Shown piece after piece: positions 40,915 to 51,369 of a stretch of 64,000 nucleotides of DNA. Source of the DNA: Pusillibacter faecalis (lineage in GTDB: Bacteria > Bacillota > Clostridia > Oscillospirales > Oscillospiraceae); the NCBI RefSeq assembly GCF_018408705.1, contig NZ_AP023420.1:620001-684000 (forward strand), written 5' to 3'. A program made the position numbers and the translations under genes. A model generated the notes under the pieces. The model was given only the letters and a program-made list of their open reading frames with translations. It searched no databases and had not been told where the DNA came from. How positions within the stretch are numbered: the stretch's first letter is position 1; each line of letters begins with the position of its first letter.

Positions 40915-42138
40915 TTAAGTCCGGTAATCTCCATTGATCTTGATATAATCATAGGTGATGTCGCAGCCCCAGCAGGTGCATGCACCGTTTCCCTCACCCA
41001 TGGCGACGGCAATCGTCACATCGTGTTCCGTCAGGATTCGCTTGGCGGCCTCTTCGTCAAAGTCCAGCCCCCGTCCCTGGGCACAGACGGCAACGCTGCC
41101 CGCCGCACTGATAAAGGATACGTCCACCTTGTCCGGATCAAAGGCCTCTCCGGAATAGCCCATTGCACAGAGGACCCGGCCCCAATTGGCGTCGGCGCCA
41201 AAAATGGCGGCCTTGGTCAGGGTGGAGGAGATCACCGACTTTGCAATCCGCTCCGCCTGCGCCTCGTCAGTTGCGCCCTCCACGGTGCAGGTGATCATAT
41301 GCTTGGCACCCTCGCCGTCGGCGGCGATCCGGCGGGCCATTTCCACGCACAAGGCCCGAAGCGCCTCCAGGAAGGCATCGTAATCCGCTCCCTGACTGGT
41401 GATGGAGGGGTTTCCGGCAAGGCCGTTGGCCAGCACCAGGCAGGTGTCGTTGGTGGAGGTGTCCCCGTCCACGCTGATGCGGTTGAAGCTGACTCGAGTG
41501 ACCTCCAACAGTGCTTCCCGAATCATCTCTGAAGAAATGTCGCAATCAGTGGTCAAAAAGCACAACATTGTACCCATATTAGGATGAATCATGCCGCTCC
41601 CCTTGGCAATGCCGCCGATACGGACAATCTTTCCACCGATGCTAGTTTCCACCGCCGCCTCCTTTTTCACCGTGTCGGTGGTCATGATGGCGTGGGCTGC
41701 CGCATCGCTCCCCTCTGCAGAGTGAACCAGAGTCCTGCAGAGCTCCGGTATGCCGTTTTCAATCACCTGGACGTTCAGCGTCTGACCGATAACGCCAGTG
41801 GAAGACACTAGCACGTCCTCCGGCGCGCAGCCGATGGCGGCCGCCGCCGCCGCGCACATCCGCTCCGCGTTTTCCTCGCCATTGGGAGCACAAGCGTTGG
41901 CATTCCCGCTGTTGGCAATCACCGCCCGGGCTCTGCCATCCGCAAGATGCCGCCGATCCACATGGATAGGCGCCGCCTTGACGACATTCTTTGTGAACAC
42001 CGCGGCTGCGGCACACTCCACGTCGGAGACAATGAGGGCCACGTCCTTCTTCCACGCGGCGCGGGTCTTGACCCCCACATGGATGCCTCCCGCCCGGAAG
42101 CCCTGGGCGGCGCACACGCCCCCGTCAATGAATTTCAT
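40915..42138 (-). CDS. argJ: bifunctional ornithine acetyltransferase/N-acetylglutamate synthase
   Basis: ArgJ recycles the acetyl group from N-acetylornithine to glutamate, which makes the pathway cyclic and explains the absence of argA and argE here. The 407-residue precursor is cut before a Thr into two chains: the site is GMIHPNMGTMLCFL near residue 180. AVFTKNVVKAAPI near 38 and SVDGDTSTNDTC near 228 are other family marks, and the end is ITYDYIKINGDYRT. ATG 42138 follows AAGGAGG. It lies between argC and argB, a usual order. Confidence 0.96.
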   Translation of the reverse strand: MKFIDGGVCAAQGFRAGGIHVGVKTRAAWKKDVALIVSDVECAAAAVFTKNVVKAAPIHVDRRHLADGRARAVIANSGNANACAPNGEENAERMCAAAAAAIGCAPEDVLVSSTGVIGQTLNVQVIENGIPELCRTLVHSAEGSDAAAHAIMTTDTVKKEAAVETSIGGKIVRIGGIAKGSGMIHPNMGTMLCFLTTDCDISSEMIREALLEVTRVSFNRISVDGDTSTNDTCLVLANGLAGNPSITSQGADYDAFLEALRALCVEMARRIAADGEGAKHMITCTVEGATDEAQAERIAKSVISSTLTKAAIFGADANWGRVLCAMGYSGEAFDPDKVDVSFISAAGSVAVCAQGRGLDFDEEAAKRILTEHDVTIAVAMGEGNGACTCWGCDITYDYIKINGDYRT

Positions 42139-42168
42139 AGGTATTCCTCCTTCTTGGGAATCATGCAT

Positions 42169-43104
42169 TTACAGGTTCAGTCCCGTGGTCTCCGGGAAAC
42201 CCAGCATCAAATTCATGTTCTGCACCGCCGCGCCGCTGGCCCCCTTGCCCAAGTTGTCAAAGAGGGCGGTGACGGTCGTGTGGGTCTCGTTCCCGCACAC
42301 CACCAGCGTCAGCGTGTCCCGGCCTGCCAAGGTGTTGGCGGCCAGCATGGGGGTCTCTCCGCCCAAGGGCGCCACATGGATGAAAGCCTGGTCTCGGTAG
42401 TAATCCGCCAACGTCTCCCAAACCGCCTTCGCACTCTTGCCGCAGGAGAGCAGGTCGTTGTGGAGGGAGATCGTGGTGGCCATGCCCTTGTAGTAGTCGT
42501 CTACAACCGGGCTAAACACCGGCGGGCGGGTCAGGCCGCAGCGAAGCTGCATCTCCGGCAGGTGCTTGTGGCGGAGGTTCAGCCCATAGATCCGGGGGCT
42601 GTACAGCGCCCCGCCCTTCTCGCCCTCATATTCCGCGATCATCTTCTTGCCGCCGCCGGAGTAACCGGTGAGGGAGAAGCAGGTCAGGGGGTAGTCCTTT
42701 GGGAGCACCCCCATGGCCGACAAGGGGTAGACGCTGGAGATGAAGCCGGTGGCGTGACAGCCGGGGTTGCTGACCCGCTTGCTCTTGCAGATCAGCGCGC
42801 GGTGGAGCTGGGACAGCTCCGGAAAGCCGTAGGCCCAGTCCTGCGCGGTGCGGTGGGCAGTGGAGGCGTCGATGATGCGGGTCGCCGGATTCTCCACCAT
42901 GCTTACCGCCTCCCGGGCAGCGTCGTCCGGCAGGCACAAAAACACCAGGTCCGCTTCGTTGAGGAATTTCTTCCGCTCCGCCGGGTCCTTGCGCTTATCC
43001 TCGTCGATGAGCAGCAGCTCAATGTCCGCCCGGGCCGCCAGACGGTCGTAAATCTGGAGGCCGGTGGTGCCCTCCTTGCCGTCAATATATACCTTGGGTT
43101 TCAT
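42169..43104 (-). CDS. argC: N-acetyl-gamma-glutamyl-phosphate reductase, type 2
   Basis: Reduces N-acetylglutamyl phosphate to the semialdehyde with NADPH. The 311-residue protein is the shorter type 2 ArgC: KVYIDGKEGTTGLQIYDRL at the N-terminus, catalytic Cys in VSNPGCHATGFI near residue 120, and SLTGYSGGGKKMI near 145. Type 1 enzymes are about 345 residues and start differently. ATG 43104 has AAGGAGAG before it. Thirteen bases separate it from argH. Confidence 0.95.
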   Translation of the reverse strand: MKPKVYIDGKEGTTGLQIYDRLAARADIELLLIDEDKRKDPAERKKFLNEADLVFLCLPDDAAREAVSMVENPATRIIDASTAHRTAQDWAYGFPELSQLHRALICKSKRVSNPGCHATGFISSVYPLSAMGVLPKDYPLTCFSLTGYSGGGKKMIAEYEGEKGGALYSPRIYGLNLRHKHLPEMQLRCGLTRPPVFSPVVDDYYKGMATTISLHNDLLSCGKSAKAVWETLADYYRDQAFIHVAPLGGETPMLAANTLAGRDTLTLVVCGNETHTTVTALFDNLGKGASGAAVQNMNLMLGFPETTGLNL

Positions 43105-43117
43105 GGGGCCTCTCTCC

Positions 43118-44500
43118 TTATTTGGAACGGGCCTTGATGAAGGCCGTGATTTCCTCAATCTGCCGCTTTGTCTCGCTGACAGCGGGTCCGCCGTAGCTCC
43201 CTCGCAGGGCCATGCAGTTCTCCAGATTCAGTGCGTCATAGACATCCGATTCAAAGAGGTCCGACACCTCCCGCAGCTCCTCCAACGTCAGCTCCTCCAG
43301 GGTCTTGCCTTTTTGCCCGCAGGCGGCCACCAGCTGCCCCACCACTGTGTAGGCATCCCGGAAGGGCATACCCTTTTTCGTGAGATAGTCGGCGCAGTCG
43401 GTAGCGTTGATAAAGCCCTTTCCCGCCGCTGCGCGCATGTTGTCGGTGTGGACGGTCATGGTGTCCAGCATGGCGGCGAACACCGGCAGGCACATCTCCA
43501 CTGTGTCCACGGCGTCAAATACCGGCTCCTTGTCCTCCTGCATGTCCTTGTTATAGGCCAGGGGCAGGCCCTTCATCACCGTCAGCAGGCTCATGAGATC
43601 GCCGTACACCCGGCCTGTCTTGCCCCGGACCAGCTCCGCCACGTCCGGGTTCTTCTTCTGGGGCATGATGGAGCTACCGGTGGCGTAAGCGTCGTCCAGC
43701 TCGATGAACTTGAATTCCCAGCTGCACCAGAGGATGATCTCCTCGGAAAAACGGGACAGGTGCATCATCAAAATGGAGAGGGCCGAGAGCAGCTCCAGCG
43801 CGTAGTCCCGGTCGGAGACGCCGTCCAGGGAGTTGCCCATGGGGGCTTCAAAGCCCAGCGCCTTCGCGGTCTGATGGCGGTCGATGGGATAGGTGGTCCC
43901 TGCCAGAGCGCCGCTTCCCAGAGGGCACTCGTTCAGTCGCTCCGCACAGTCCTCCAGCCGGGTGACGTCCCGTCGGAACATAGCGGCGTAGGCCAAGAGG
44001 TGCTGGGCAAAGGAGATGGGCTGTGCCCGCTGCAAATGGGTGTACCCCGGCATGACGGCGGTCTGGTACTTCCCGGCCTGCCGGCACAGCACCTCCATCA
44101 GGCCTAGAATTTCCCCCGTAATCACGGGAATCTGCTCCCGCACATACATCCGAAAGTCCAGCGCCACCTGATCGTTTCGAGACCGGGCGGTGTGGAGCCG
44201 CTTGCCGGCCTCACCGATGCGGGCGGTGAGCAGGGCCTCCACGTTCATATGAATATCCTCATTGTCAGCGGTGAAGGCGATTTTCCCCGCCTCTGCGTCG
44301 GCCAGGATGCCTCGCAGCCCCTGGATAATGGCGTCGGTGTCCTCCCGGGAGATGATTCCCCGGTCCGCCAGCATGGCGGCATGGGCCATGGAACCGGTGA
44401 TATCCTCCTTGTACAGCCGCTGGTCAAAGGAGATCGATGCGTTCAGTTCATTTACAAGGGCGTCGGTGTCCTTGCCGAAGCGCCCAGACCAGAGTTTCAT
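43118..44500 (-). CDS. argH: argininosuccinate lyase
   Basis: Final step to arginine, releasing fumarate. The 460-residue protein belongs to the fumarase/aspartase superfamily: [21 protein letters not shown] start, [19 protein letters not shown] near residue 155, and signature [16 protein letters not shown] near 280. ATG 44500 follows AAGGAACG. About 220 bp separate it from argG, a gap that holds an unexplained open frame. Confidence 0.96.
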   Translation of the reverse strand: MKLWSGRFGKDTDALVNELNASISFDQRLYKEDITGSMAHAAMLADRGIISREDTDAIIQGLRGILADAEAGKIAFTADNEDIHMNVEALLTARIGEAGKRLHTARSRNDQVALDFRMYVREQIPVITGEILGLMEVLCRQAGKYQTAVMPGYTHLQRAQPISFAQHLLAYAAMFRRDVTRLEDCAERLNECPLGSGALAGTTYPIDRHQTAKALGFEAPMGNSLDGVSDRDYALELLSALSILMMHLSRFSEEIILWCSWEFKFIELDDAYATGSSIMPQKKNPDVAELVRGKTGRVYGDLMSLLTVMKGLPLAYNKDMQEDKEPVFDAVDTVEMCLPVFAAMLDTMTVHTDNMRAAAGKGFINATDCADYLTKKGMPFRDAYTVVGQLVAACGQKGKTLEELTLEELREVSDLFESDVYDALNLENCMALRGSYGGPAVSETKRQIEEITAFIKARSK

Positions 44501-44719
44501 CGTGCTCGTTCCTTTCATCCAAGAGACGGGACGAAGATGCTTCCCCGTCCCGCTCCCGTATTTTCTATCGTCATGTTGAAACGTTCCCGCCATTTTTTGA
44601 TCATGTTCTGCGGGACATATTCCTGTTGAACATCCCCCAGTCTCGGCAAGCCCAGATGGGCGATTGCCTGGAACGCCGCCCGTGAAGATCGCTCACTGGC
44701 ATGGAGGCCCCTCGGGAGA

Positions 44720-45940
44720 TCAGAGCTTTCCCTGCTCCCGCAGCGCCAGCACCGTGTCGGGCAGGCCCCAGAGGTTGATGAAGCCCGTGGCGTTGGTCTG
44801 ATCGTAGGAACTCTCGTTGAATGTCACCAGCTCCTCGGAATACAGGGAATCCGGAGAGGTGATGGAGGAGGTGATGATATTGCCCTTGTAGAGCTTGAGC
44901 TTCACCGTGCCGGTGACGTGCTCCTGAGTCTTGTCGGCAAAGGCGCTCAGAGCCTCCCGCAGGGGGGTAAACCACTTGCCGTTGTAGATGAGATCCGCAA
45001 AGTCCACCGCCAGCTTGCTCTTCATGTGGGCAGTGTCCTTGTCGATGGTGATCATCTCCAGGCACTGATGGGCCTTGTAGAGGATCGTGCCGCCGGGAGT
45101 CTCATATACGCCACGGTCCTTCATGCCCACCAGCCGGTTCTCCACAATATCCAGCAGGCCGATGCCGTTCTCGCCGCCCAAGCGGTTGAGCTTGCGGATG
45201 ATGTCGCTGGCCTTCATCTTTTCTCCGTCGATGGCCACCGGCACACCTTTTTCAAAGTCCAGCGTCACATATGTAGCCTGGTCAGGGGCCATGGCAGGAC
45301 TCACGCCCATCTCCAGGAAGCCGGGCTTATCGTACTGAGGCTCGTTGGCGGGGTCCTCCAGGTCCAGCCCCTCGTGGCTCAGGTGCCAGAGGTTCTTATC
45401 TTTAGAGTAGTTGGTCTCCCGGGAGATCTTCAGCGGCACATTATGGGCCTCAGCGTAATCGATCTCCTCGTCCCGGCCCTTGATGTCCCACTCCCGCCAG
45501 GGGGCGATGATGGTCATGTCGGGGGCAAAGCGCTTGATGGTCAGCTCAAAGCGGACCTGGTCGTTGCCCTTGCCGGTGCAGCCATGGGCGATGGCGTCCG
45601 CGCCCTCGGCCTTGGCGATCTCCACCAGCTTTTTAGCAATGATGGGCCGGGCAAACGCGGTGCCCAGCAAGTACTGCTCATAGCTAGCACCCATTTTCAT
45701 GGAAGGAATGATGACATCGTCCACCATCTCATCCACCAGGTCCGCCACGTACAGCTTGCTGGCGCCAGTCTTAAGCGCTTTCTCCTCTAGGCCCTCCAAC
45801 TCGTCGTTCTGGCCCACGTCGCCAGCCACGGCGATGATCTCAGGGTTGTTGTAGTTCTCCTTCAGCCAAGGGATGATGATAGAAGTATCCAGACCTCCGG
45901 AATAGGCCAGCACAATTTTTTTAATCTCTTTCTGTTTCAT
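44720..45940 (-). CDS. argG: argininosuccinate synthase
   Basis: Joins citrulline and aspartate at the cost of ATP. The 406-residue protein shows [19 protein letters not shown] near residue 11 (PP-loop), [14 protein letters not shown] near 118 and [16 protein letters not shown] near 183. ATG 45940 has GGAGGA before it. First gene of the operon, downstream of a promoter that carries an ARG box, so ArgR/AhrC should repress the whole argGHCJBDF operon when arginine is plentiful. Confidence 0.97.
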   Translation of the reverse strand: MKQKEIKKIVLAYSGGLDTSIIIPWLKENYNNPEIIAVAGDVGQNDELEGLEEKALKTGASKLYVADLVDEMVDDVIIPSMKMGASYEQYLLGTAFARPIIAKKLVEIAKAEGADAIAHGCTGKGNDQVRFELTIKRFAPDMTIIAPWREWDIKGRDEEIDYAEAHNVPLKISRETNYSKDKNLWHLSHEGLDLEDPANEPQYDKPGFLEMGVSPAMAPDQATYVTLDFEKGVPVAIDGEKMKASDIIRKLNRLGGENGIGLLDIVENRLVGMKDRGVYETPGGTILYKAHQCLEMITIDKDTAHMKSKLAVDFADLIYNGKWFTPLREALSAFADKTQEHVTGTVKLKLYKGNIITSSITSPDSLYSEELVTFNESSYDQTNATGFINLWGLPDTVLALREQGKL

Positions 45941-45979
45941 GGCGGAAATCCTCCGTTCGTCTTGTTTGATGATGAATGC

Positions 45980-46010
45980 ATTATACTCCCATTATGAATA
46001 ATTATTCAAG
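45980..46010 (-). promoter_or_regulatory. arg operon promoter with ARG box
   Basis: Minus-strand TTGAAT (46009-46004) and consensus TATAAT (45985-45980), 18-bp spacing. The 18-bp ARG box at 45993-46010 has the perfect dyad core TGAATAATTATTCA and covers the -35 box. This is the classical ArgR/AhrC operator. Confidence 0.9.
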
Positions 46011-46317
46011 CGTCATCTTGCACAACATTTCTGTAGACATTTGGTTAATTTTGCATACTATTACTATTCTATAATTTGTTTTTTCAAGGCTATCCCTTTG
46101 TGCCCCGCTCTGCCTTTTGCTTATTACGCCCACGGCAGGCAATTTTGTTTTTGCATATTCTTTCGGATATATTCATTTTTTATGCATTTTGCCATTCCAT
46201 TGCACCAATATCCAAACTCTTGGAGGATTCTGTTACAAATTTGTGCACAAATTAGTTTCAAAAAACGACAAAGCAATTGCAAACAGATGCTTGATATGAT
46301 AGAGTATAAAAATGGAT
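46011..46317. other. AT-rich intergenic region upstream of arg operon and GntR gene
   Basis: About 300 bases of visibly lower GC than both sides. Weak promoter-like sequence for the GntR gene (TTGCAA 46277-46282 and TAGAGT 46300-46305, 17 bp apart). Short frames on both strands have no ribosome sites. No gene is supported. Confidence 0.5.
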
Positions 46318-46333
46318 AATTGCTTTTGCAATT
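46318..46333 (+). promoter_or_regulatory. candidate GntR autoregulatory operator
   Basis: AATTGC (46318-46323) and its exact complement GCAATT (46328-46333), with TTTT between, 23 bases before the GntR start. Another AATTGC copy lies at 46275-46280. Position and symmetry suggest an operator. Confidence 0.4.
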
Positions 46334-46356
46334 AACGCAGGAGAGGGAATGGTATC

Positions 46357-47091
46357 GTGAGAAATACGACAAGAATTGTTAACCGGGATCTTGTATACAA
46401 TGACATCCTGGATAAAATTCAATACTGCGAATGGACGCCGGGCATGCCAATCAGCGAGGCCATGCTCTCCGAGCTGTTTCAGGTCAGCCGGACGCCAGTT
46501 CGGGAGGCGCTCTTTTTGCTCTCACAAAATGGTTTTGTGGACATTCAGCCCCAAGTCGGCAGCTTTGTCTCCAAAATCGACATTAAGCGGATTCGGGAGA
46601 TCCAGTATCTCCGCTACTATGTGGAAACCCCCATTCTGACGGAGCTTGCTGTGAAAAAAACACCAATTCCAGAGAGTCTGGAGAAGCTCTTGCTGTTAGA
46701 GGAGTTTTCGGCCAAAAAAGAGAAGTGGGCGGACTGTGTGCAACTGGACTATTCCATTCACGAGGAGCTGTTTACTCTGGCCAATCACCAGGAGATCTGG
46801 AATCTGATTCGTCCAGAGCTACCTCATTATACCAGAATCCGCTTTTTTGAGTCTAACCACACGGAGTTCAAGGGCGATCCGCCCCGAACTCTGGTCGAGC
46901 ATCAACACATCATTTCCTGTATCGCCAACGGGGATGTCAACGGTCTTCACGAGGCGTTGGATTCTCACTATCATCATATTGTAAAGCCCAACGACAAGTA
47001 CAAAACTGTGAATATCCAAAGCTACCAGTATGAGCGCATCTTGCAGTATCCGGATTATTTTATCAATTTGGATATGTTGAACAGCACCTGA
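46357..47091 (+). CDS. GntR family transcriptional regulator (FCD-type)
   Basis: A 244-residue regulator: winged helix at residues 8-75 (VYNDILDKIQYCEWTPGMPISE, RTPVREALFLLSQNGFVDIQP) and an all-helical ligand domain of the FCD type (YLRYYVETPILTELAV, LDYSIHEELFTLANH, EHQHIISCIANGDVNGLHEALDSHYHH, which hold the metal or acid-binding His and Asp). FCD GntR proteins usually sense a carboxylate such as a sugar acid, fumarate or lactate. Start is GTG 46357 after GGAGAGGG. The neighbour fumarase gene, convergent, is a candidate relation but not proof. Confidence 0.9.
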   Translation: MRNTTRIVNRDLVYNDILDKIQYCEWTPGMPISEAMLSELFQVSRTPVREALFLLSQNGFVDIQPQVGSFVSKIDIKRIREIQYLRYYVETPILTELAVKKTPIPESLEKLLLLEEFSAKKEKWADCVQLDYSIHEELFTLANHQEIWNLIRPELPHYTRIRFFESNHTEFKGDPPRTLVEHQHIISCIANGDVNGLHEALDSHYHHIVKPNDKYKTVNIQSYQYERILQYPDYFINLDMLNST

Positions 47092-47097
47092 AAAACG

Positions 47098-47132
47098 CAT
47101 CGGCCCCGCAGAAGATTTCTGCGGGGCCGATG
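47098..47132. terminator. bidirectional hairpin between GntR gene and fumC
   Basis: Perfect 15-bp stem (47098-47112 with 47118-47132) between two convergent genes, with a modest T-rich tail on plus and A-rich on the other side. Confidence 0.8.
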
Positions 47133-47151
47133 TGTTTCTTTGACCCTTTGT

Positions 47152-48510
47152 TTAAACCATGGTTTCCGGTCGTACAATCTCGTCGAATTCTTGGGCCGTC
47201 AGCAACCCCAACGCCAGCACAGCATCTTTCAGGGTAGTACCATCCGCCAGGGCTTTTTTCGCACACATGGCCGCTGCCTCATACCCGATGCGCGGCGTCA
47301 GGCAGGTGACAAGCATCAGAGAATGGTTTAGGTTTTCCCGCATCCGCTCCGCGTTGGGAATAATCCCGTCTACACAGTGCCTCCGGAAGGAGTCCATCGC
47401 GTCCGCCAGCAGCTGAGTGGAGAGCAGGAAGTTATAGGCCGACACCGGCAAAAACACATTCAGCTGGAAATTTCCTTGGCTTGCGGCCATGCCGATGGCA
47501 GTGTCATTGGCTATCACCTGTACGGCAACCATGGTGACGGCTTCGCACTGGGTGGGATTCACCTTTCCAGGCATGATGGAGGAACCCGGCTCGTTCTCCG
47601 GGATGGACAGCTCGCCCATGCCGCAGCGGGGACCGCTGGCCTCCCAGCGGATGTCATTGGCAATTTTCATCAGGTTTGCCGCTAACGCCTTCAGCGCCCC
47701 GTGCGCGAATACCAGTGCGTCCTTACTGGTGAGGGCGTGGAACTTGTTCTCATCCGGCAGGAAATCCAGACCAGTCAGCCGCCGCAACTCTCCGCAGACC
47801 GCGTAATCGTAGCCCGCCGGCGCATTGAGACCAGTACCCACGGCGGTTCCGCCGATCGCCAACCGCTCTAGTTCCGGCAGGGCCAGCCGCAGCATTCGGC
47901 AGGGCGCCGCCACCAGCTCCCGCCAGCCGGAGACCTCCTGGGAAAACTTCAAGGGCGTGGCATCCTGCAAATGGGTGCGCCCGATACGAATCAGCTCCGG
48001 GTATGCTTCCTCCAGCCGCCGAAAAGCCGCCTCCAGCCGCTCCGCCGCGGGCAGCACCTGCTCCGTGACACTCAGGGCCGCCGCAATATGCAGCGCGGAA
48101 GGGAATGTGTCGTTACTGGACTGAGACGCATTCACGTGGTCGTTTGGATGCAGCGGGACGCCCCGCTCCGCTGTCAGATGCGCAATCACCTCATTGACGT
48201 TCATATTGGTCTGGGTGCCGCTGCCAGTCTGCCAGACCACCAGTGGGAACTCCGCCTCCCACCGTCCTGCCCGAATTTCCCGGCAGACAGCGGCAATGGC
48301 ATCCGCCTGAGGGCCAGTCAGCTTGCCCGCAGCTGCGTTAGCCATAGCGCAGGCCTCTTTGAGATAGGCAAAGGCTTTGATGATCTCTTTGGGCTGATGC
48401 TGGCCGCCGATCTGAAAATGTTCAATACTGCGCTGTGTCTGCGCTCCCCAGTGGTGCTCTGCCGGCACAGCGATCTGGCCCATGGTGTCGTGTTCCATCC
48501 GGGTATTCAT
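47152..48510 (-). CDS. fumC: class II fumarate hydratase
   Basis: Interconverts fumarate and malate. The 452-residue protein has MEHDTMGQIAVPAEHHWGAQTQRS at its start (shortened), WQTGSGTQTNMNVNEV near residue 90, HPNDHVNASQSSNDTFP near 123, TPLKFSQEVSGW near 180 and the superfamily signature GSSIMPGKVNPTQ near 308. The last two distinguish it from ArgH. Aspartase is the main alternative, but the HPNDHVN stretch and start favour fumarase. ATG 48510 has GGGGGA before it. Fumarate made by ArgH can enter here. Confidence 0.9.
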   Translation of the reverse strand: MNTRMEHDTMGQIAVPAEHHWGAQTQRSIEHFQIGGQHQPKEIIKAFAYLKEACAMANAAAGKLTGPQADAIAAVCREIRAGRWEAEFPLVVWQTGSGTQTNMNVNEVIAHLTAERGVPLHPNDHVNASQSSNDTFPSALHIAAALSVTEQVLPAAERLEAAFRRLEEAYPELIRIGRTHLQDATPLKFSQEVSGWRELVAAPCRMLRLALPELERLAIGGTAVGTGLNAPAGYDYAVCGELRRLTGLDFLPDENKFHALTSKDALVFAHGALKALAANLMKIANDIRWEASGPRCGMGELSIPENEPGSSIMPGKVNPTQCEAVTMVAVQVIANDTAIGMAASQGNFQLNVFLPVSAYNFLLSTQLLADAMDSFRRHCVDGIIPNAERMRENLNHSLMLVTCLTPRIGYEAAAMCAKKALADGTTLKDAVLALGLLTAQEFDEIVRPETMV

Positions 48511-48791
48511 ACAATCCCCCATTTATCCATTTTTACCATTTATTATAGTGAGAACACCCCATAAACGCAAGAGCAACCATCTTGTTTTAGATTTTTTAGG
48601 AAGTTCTTTCATGGCCCTGGTAAGGGATGAAAAATCTATAGGGATTGCGATTGGTCATTGTGCTCTTGGCAGCTTCCATCAGGAAGATGCGATCATAGTT
48701 ACCTTCCCGCAAAAGACCCGGTTCTCTGTCAGCCCTTGTCCCCTTAAACATATGGGTACACAGCCTCCTGCTCCCTAAAACATAGACCGCA
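48511..48791. other. intergenic region, no confident gene
   Basis: About 280 bases. A plus-strand frame of 55 codons (ATG 48611, AGGAAG before it) and a minus-strand frame over the same bases both look partly protein-like, but neither has a clear start, family or terminator. I leave it unassigned. Confidence 0.45.
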
Positions 48792-48825
48792 AAATGCCCG
48801 GAGCTTTGCAAAGCTCCGGGCATTT
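48792..48825 (-). terminator. terminator of the LacI gene
   Basis: A fully palindromic 34-base sequence (17-bp arms) directly after the lacI-type stop codon, ending in TTT on both strands. Confidence 0.8.
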
Positions 48826-48826
48826 G

Positions 48827-49843
48827 TCACGCTTTCTTTCCGTTCCAGGTGTTTGGGCTATCGTAGGGCCGGTAAGCAGATGTGAGCACCTTTTCAAAAA
48901 TCGGCGCATCCGGATTCTCTATCCGGCTGAGAATCTGCTCTCCGGCGGCGCGGCCCAGCTCCTCCACCGGCTGTACGATACAGTCCATCTGGCTGGAATA
49001 AAGTTCGTAGAAGTTGGAATCATAATCTACGAAGCTCACCAGGTCGATATCCCTGGCCAGCTGCAGGCCCTTTTGATGAAGGTAAATAATCGTCTCCGAG
49101 GCCATCAGCCCCTGGCAGACTACAATGGCGTCACATTTTTGCGCCAACAGGTCGTCCAGACAGCTCTGCACGCTGTTTTCCATGGAATCACCGTAGAGTA
49201 CCAAGCTCTCCTCCTGGGGCAGACCGCAGTCCTCCACCGCCTCCTGATAGGCAGAAATCCGCTCCTTTGTAGAGGAGAGGCGGGGCAGACCGCCTACAAT
49301 GCCGATCCGCTGCGCGCCTTTCCCAGAGAGCCGGCATACACTGCGATAGATGGGCTGAAAATTGGAGACACACACCGAAGAATATTTCTTTGCCTCAAAG
49401 GTCCGGTCCACCAGTACCACCGGAAATCCGGCCGGGATCGTAGCGTCAAAACGGTTGAAATCCTCCATGGTGCTGGCTACCAAAATGCCGTCCACAAGGC
49501 CCGCTGTCAGCAGGCGGAGGCTCGTCTCCTCCCGGTCGGCATCTTCTTTGGTATTGGCGATAATCAGATGATATCCATGCTCCGAGAGGTAGTTTTCCAC
49601 TGCCTCAATCATGGTACCGAAAAATTTGTTGGAGATATCCGGCACAATAAAGCCAACCGTCTGCTTTTTCCCCGTCCGGAAACTGCGGGCGGAGGCATCT
49701 GGTGTATAGCCAAGCTCCCGAATCGCCTGATAAACCCGCTCCTTGGTCTCATCGGAGACATAACGGGTATTATTAATCGTGTGAGATACCGTGGCAGTGG
49801 AAACGCCGGCAAGCCTGGCCACATCGCTGATTGTTACTTTCAT
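48827..49843 (-). CDS. LacI family transcriptional regulator
   Basis: A 338-residue LacI-type regulator. The N-terminal HTH and hinge read TISDVARLAGVSTATVSHTINN and VSDETKERVYQAIRELGYTPDASAR (parts), then the periplasmic-binding-like core: FGTMIEAVENYLSEHGY near residue 75 and GLVDGILVASTMEDF near 115. It is divergent from gap, and repeated TTGCG-type motifs lie in the shared region. It probably controls gap and itself, so a role in central carbon flow is likely but inferred. Confidence 0.9.
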   Translation of the reverse strand: MKVTISDVARLAGVSTATVSHTINNTRYVSDETKERVYQAIRELGYTPDASARSFRTGKKQTVGFIVPDISNKFFGTMIEAVENYLSEHGYHLIIANTKEDADREETSLRLLTAGLVDGILVASTMEDFNRFDATIPAGFPVVLVDRTFEAKKYSSVCVSNFQPIYRSVCRLSGKGAQRIGIVGGLPRLSSTKERISAYQEAVEDCGLPQEESLVLYGDSMENSVQSCLDDLLAQKCDAIVVCQGLMASETIIYLHQKGLQLARDIDLVSFVDYDSNFYELYSSQMDCIVQPVEELGRAAGEQILSRIENPDAPIFEKVLTSAYRPYDSPNTWNGKKA

Positions 49844-49857
49844 ACCTGTTCACCTTT

Positions 49858-49885
49858 TTGCGTAACCGCACATTTTCTTGCGCAA
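49858..49885 (-). promoter_or_regulatory. candidate LacI-type operators near lacI start
   Basis: TTGCGTAA (49858-49865) and TTGCGCAA (49878-49885) lie in the lacI leader, downstream of its promoter. The same word, as TTACGCAA, recurs at 50086-50093 before gap, consistent with one regulator binding all three. Confidence 0.5.
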
Positions 49886-49902
49886 TCAATTAGTTTGACC
49901 TT

Positions 49903-49931
49903 AGTATAGGCCACACGTCTGCATCCGTCAA
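49903..49931 (-). promoter_or_regulatory. lacI-type gene promoter
   Basis: Minus-strand TTGACG (49931-49926) and TATACT (49908-49903), 17-bp spacing. Confidence 0.8.
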
Positions 49932-50028
49932 GCCTTTTTCCCTCTCTTTTGACAAAAGATTTGTGTTTTTTTCTCGTTTTTGATCAAAGTTTACAACTTA
50001 CACCCCGGATTGTTATTTGAAATGACGA

Positions 50029-50057
50029 TTGTCAAAATTTCCCCGTTGTGATAATAT
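50029..50057 (+). promoter_or_regulatory. gap promoter
   Basis: TTGTCA (50029-50034) and TAATAT (50052-50057), 17-bp spacing. Transcription should start just before the symmetric operator at 50080. Confidence 0.75.
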
Positions 50058-50079
50058 AATTCTCGATTTCAGTAGTCAA

Positions 50080-50099
50080 AAACGTTTACGCAATCGTTT
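50080..50099 (+). promoter_or_regulatory. candidate LacI-type operator before gap
   Basis: AAACG and CGTTT arms 10 bases apart enclose TTACGCAA (50086-50093). It sits just downstream of the gap promoter, a typical place for a roadblock operator. Confidence 0.5.
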
Positions 50100-50103
50100 A
50101 TAG

Positions 50104-51153
<1,050 letters not shown>

Positions 51154-51171
51154 GTTTTCCCTCTCCCAACA

Positions 51172-51202
51172 GGAGCGCCCAAGTCTTGTACTTGGGCGCT
51201 CC
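51172..51202 (+). terminator. terminator of gap
   Basis: 13-bp stem (51172-51184 with 51190-51202, loop CTTGT), 18 bases after the gap stop. Only a short T-run follows. Confidence 0.7.
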
Positions 51203-51220
51203 GAATTTATGTCTTCTCAT

Positions 51221-51261
51221 AAAAAAGCACAACCCCCCATTCGTCCTTTGCGAATGGGGGG
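51221..51261 (-). terminator. terminator of the minus-strand RNA gene
   Basis: Perfect 11-bp stem (51233-51243 with 51251-51261) followed on the minus strand by TTGTGC and six Ts. It points against gap, so it terminates a transcript coming from 51560. Confidence 0.75.
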
Positions 51262-51369
51262 CTACCGATTGCTTACTTCGTACAATAGATGATACCTCGT
51301 GCTTTCTTTGGTACCGCTCGGATGCTGGGATCTCTTCAGATGACGTTTGCCTCAGAATTTGCCAATCCA

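Noticed and set aside
48596..48823. Minus-strand 75-codon frame after the LacI gene and an overlapping plus-strand frame.
   Set aside because: The minus frame starts inside the LacI terminator; neither has good start signals. Some protein-like stretches remain unexplained.
51305..51325. T-box-like word TTGGTACCGC on plus.
   Set aside because: No stem I, specifier or terminator around it and no suitable downstream gene at that distance.
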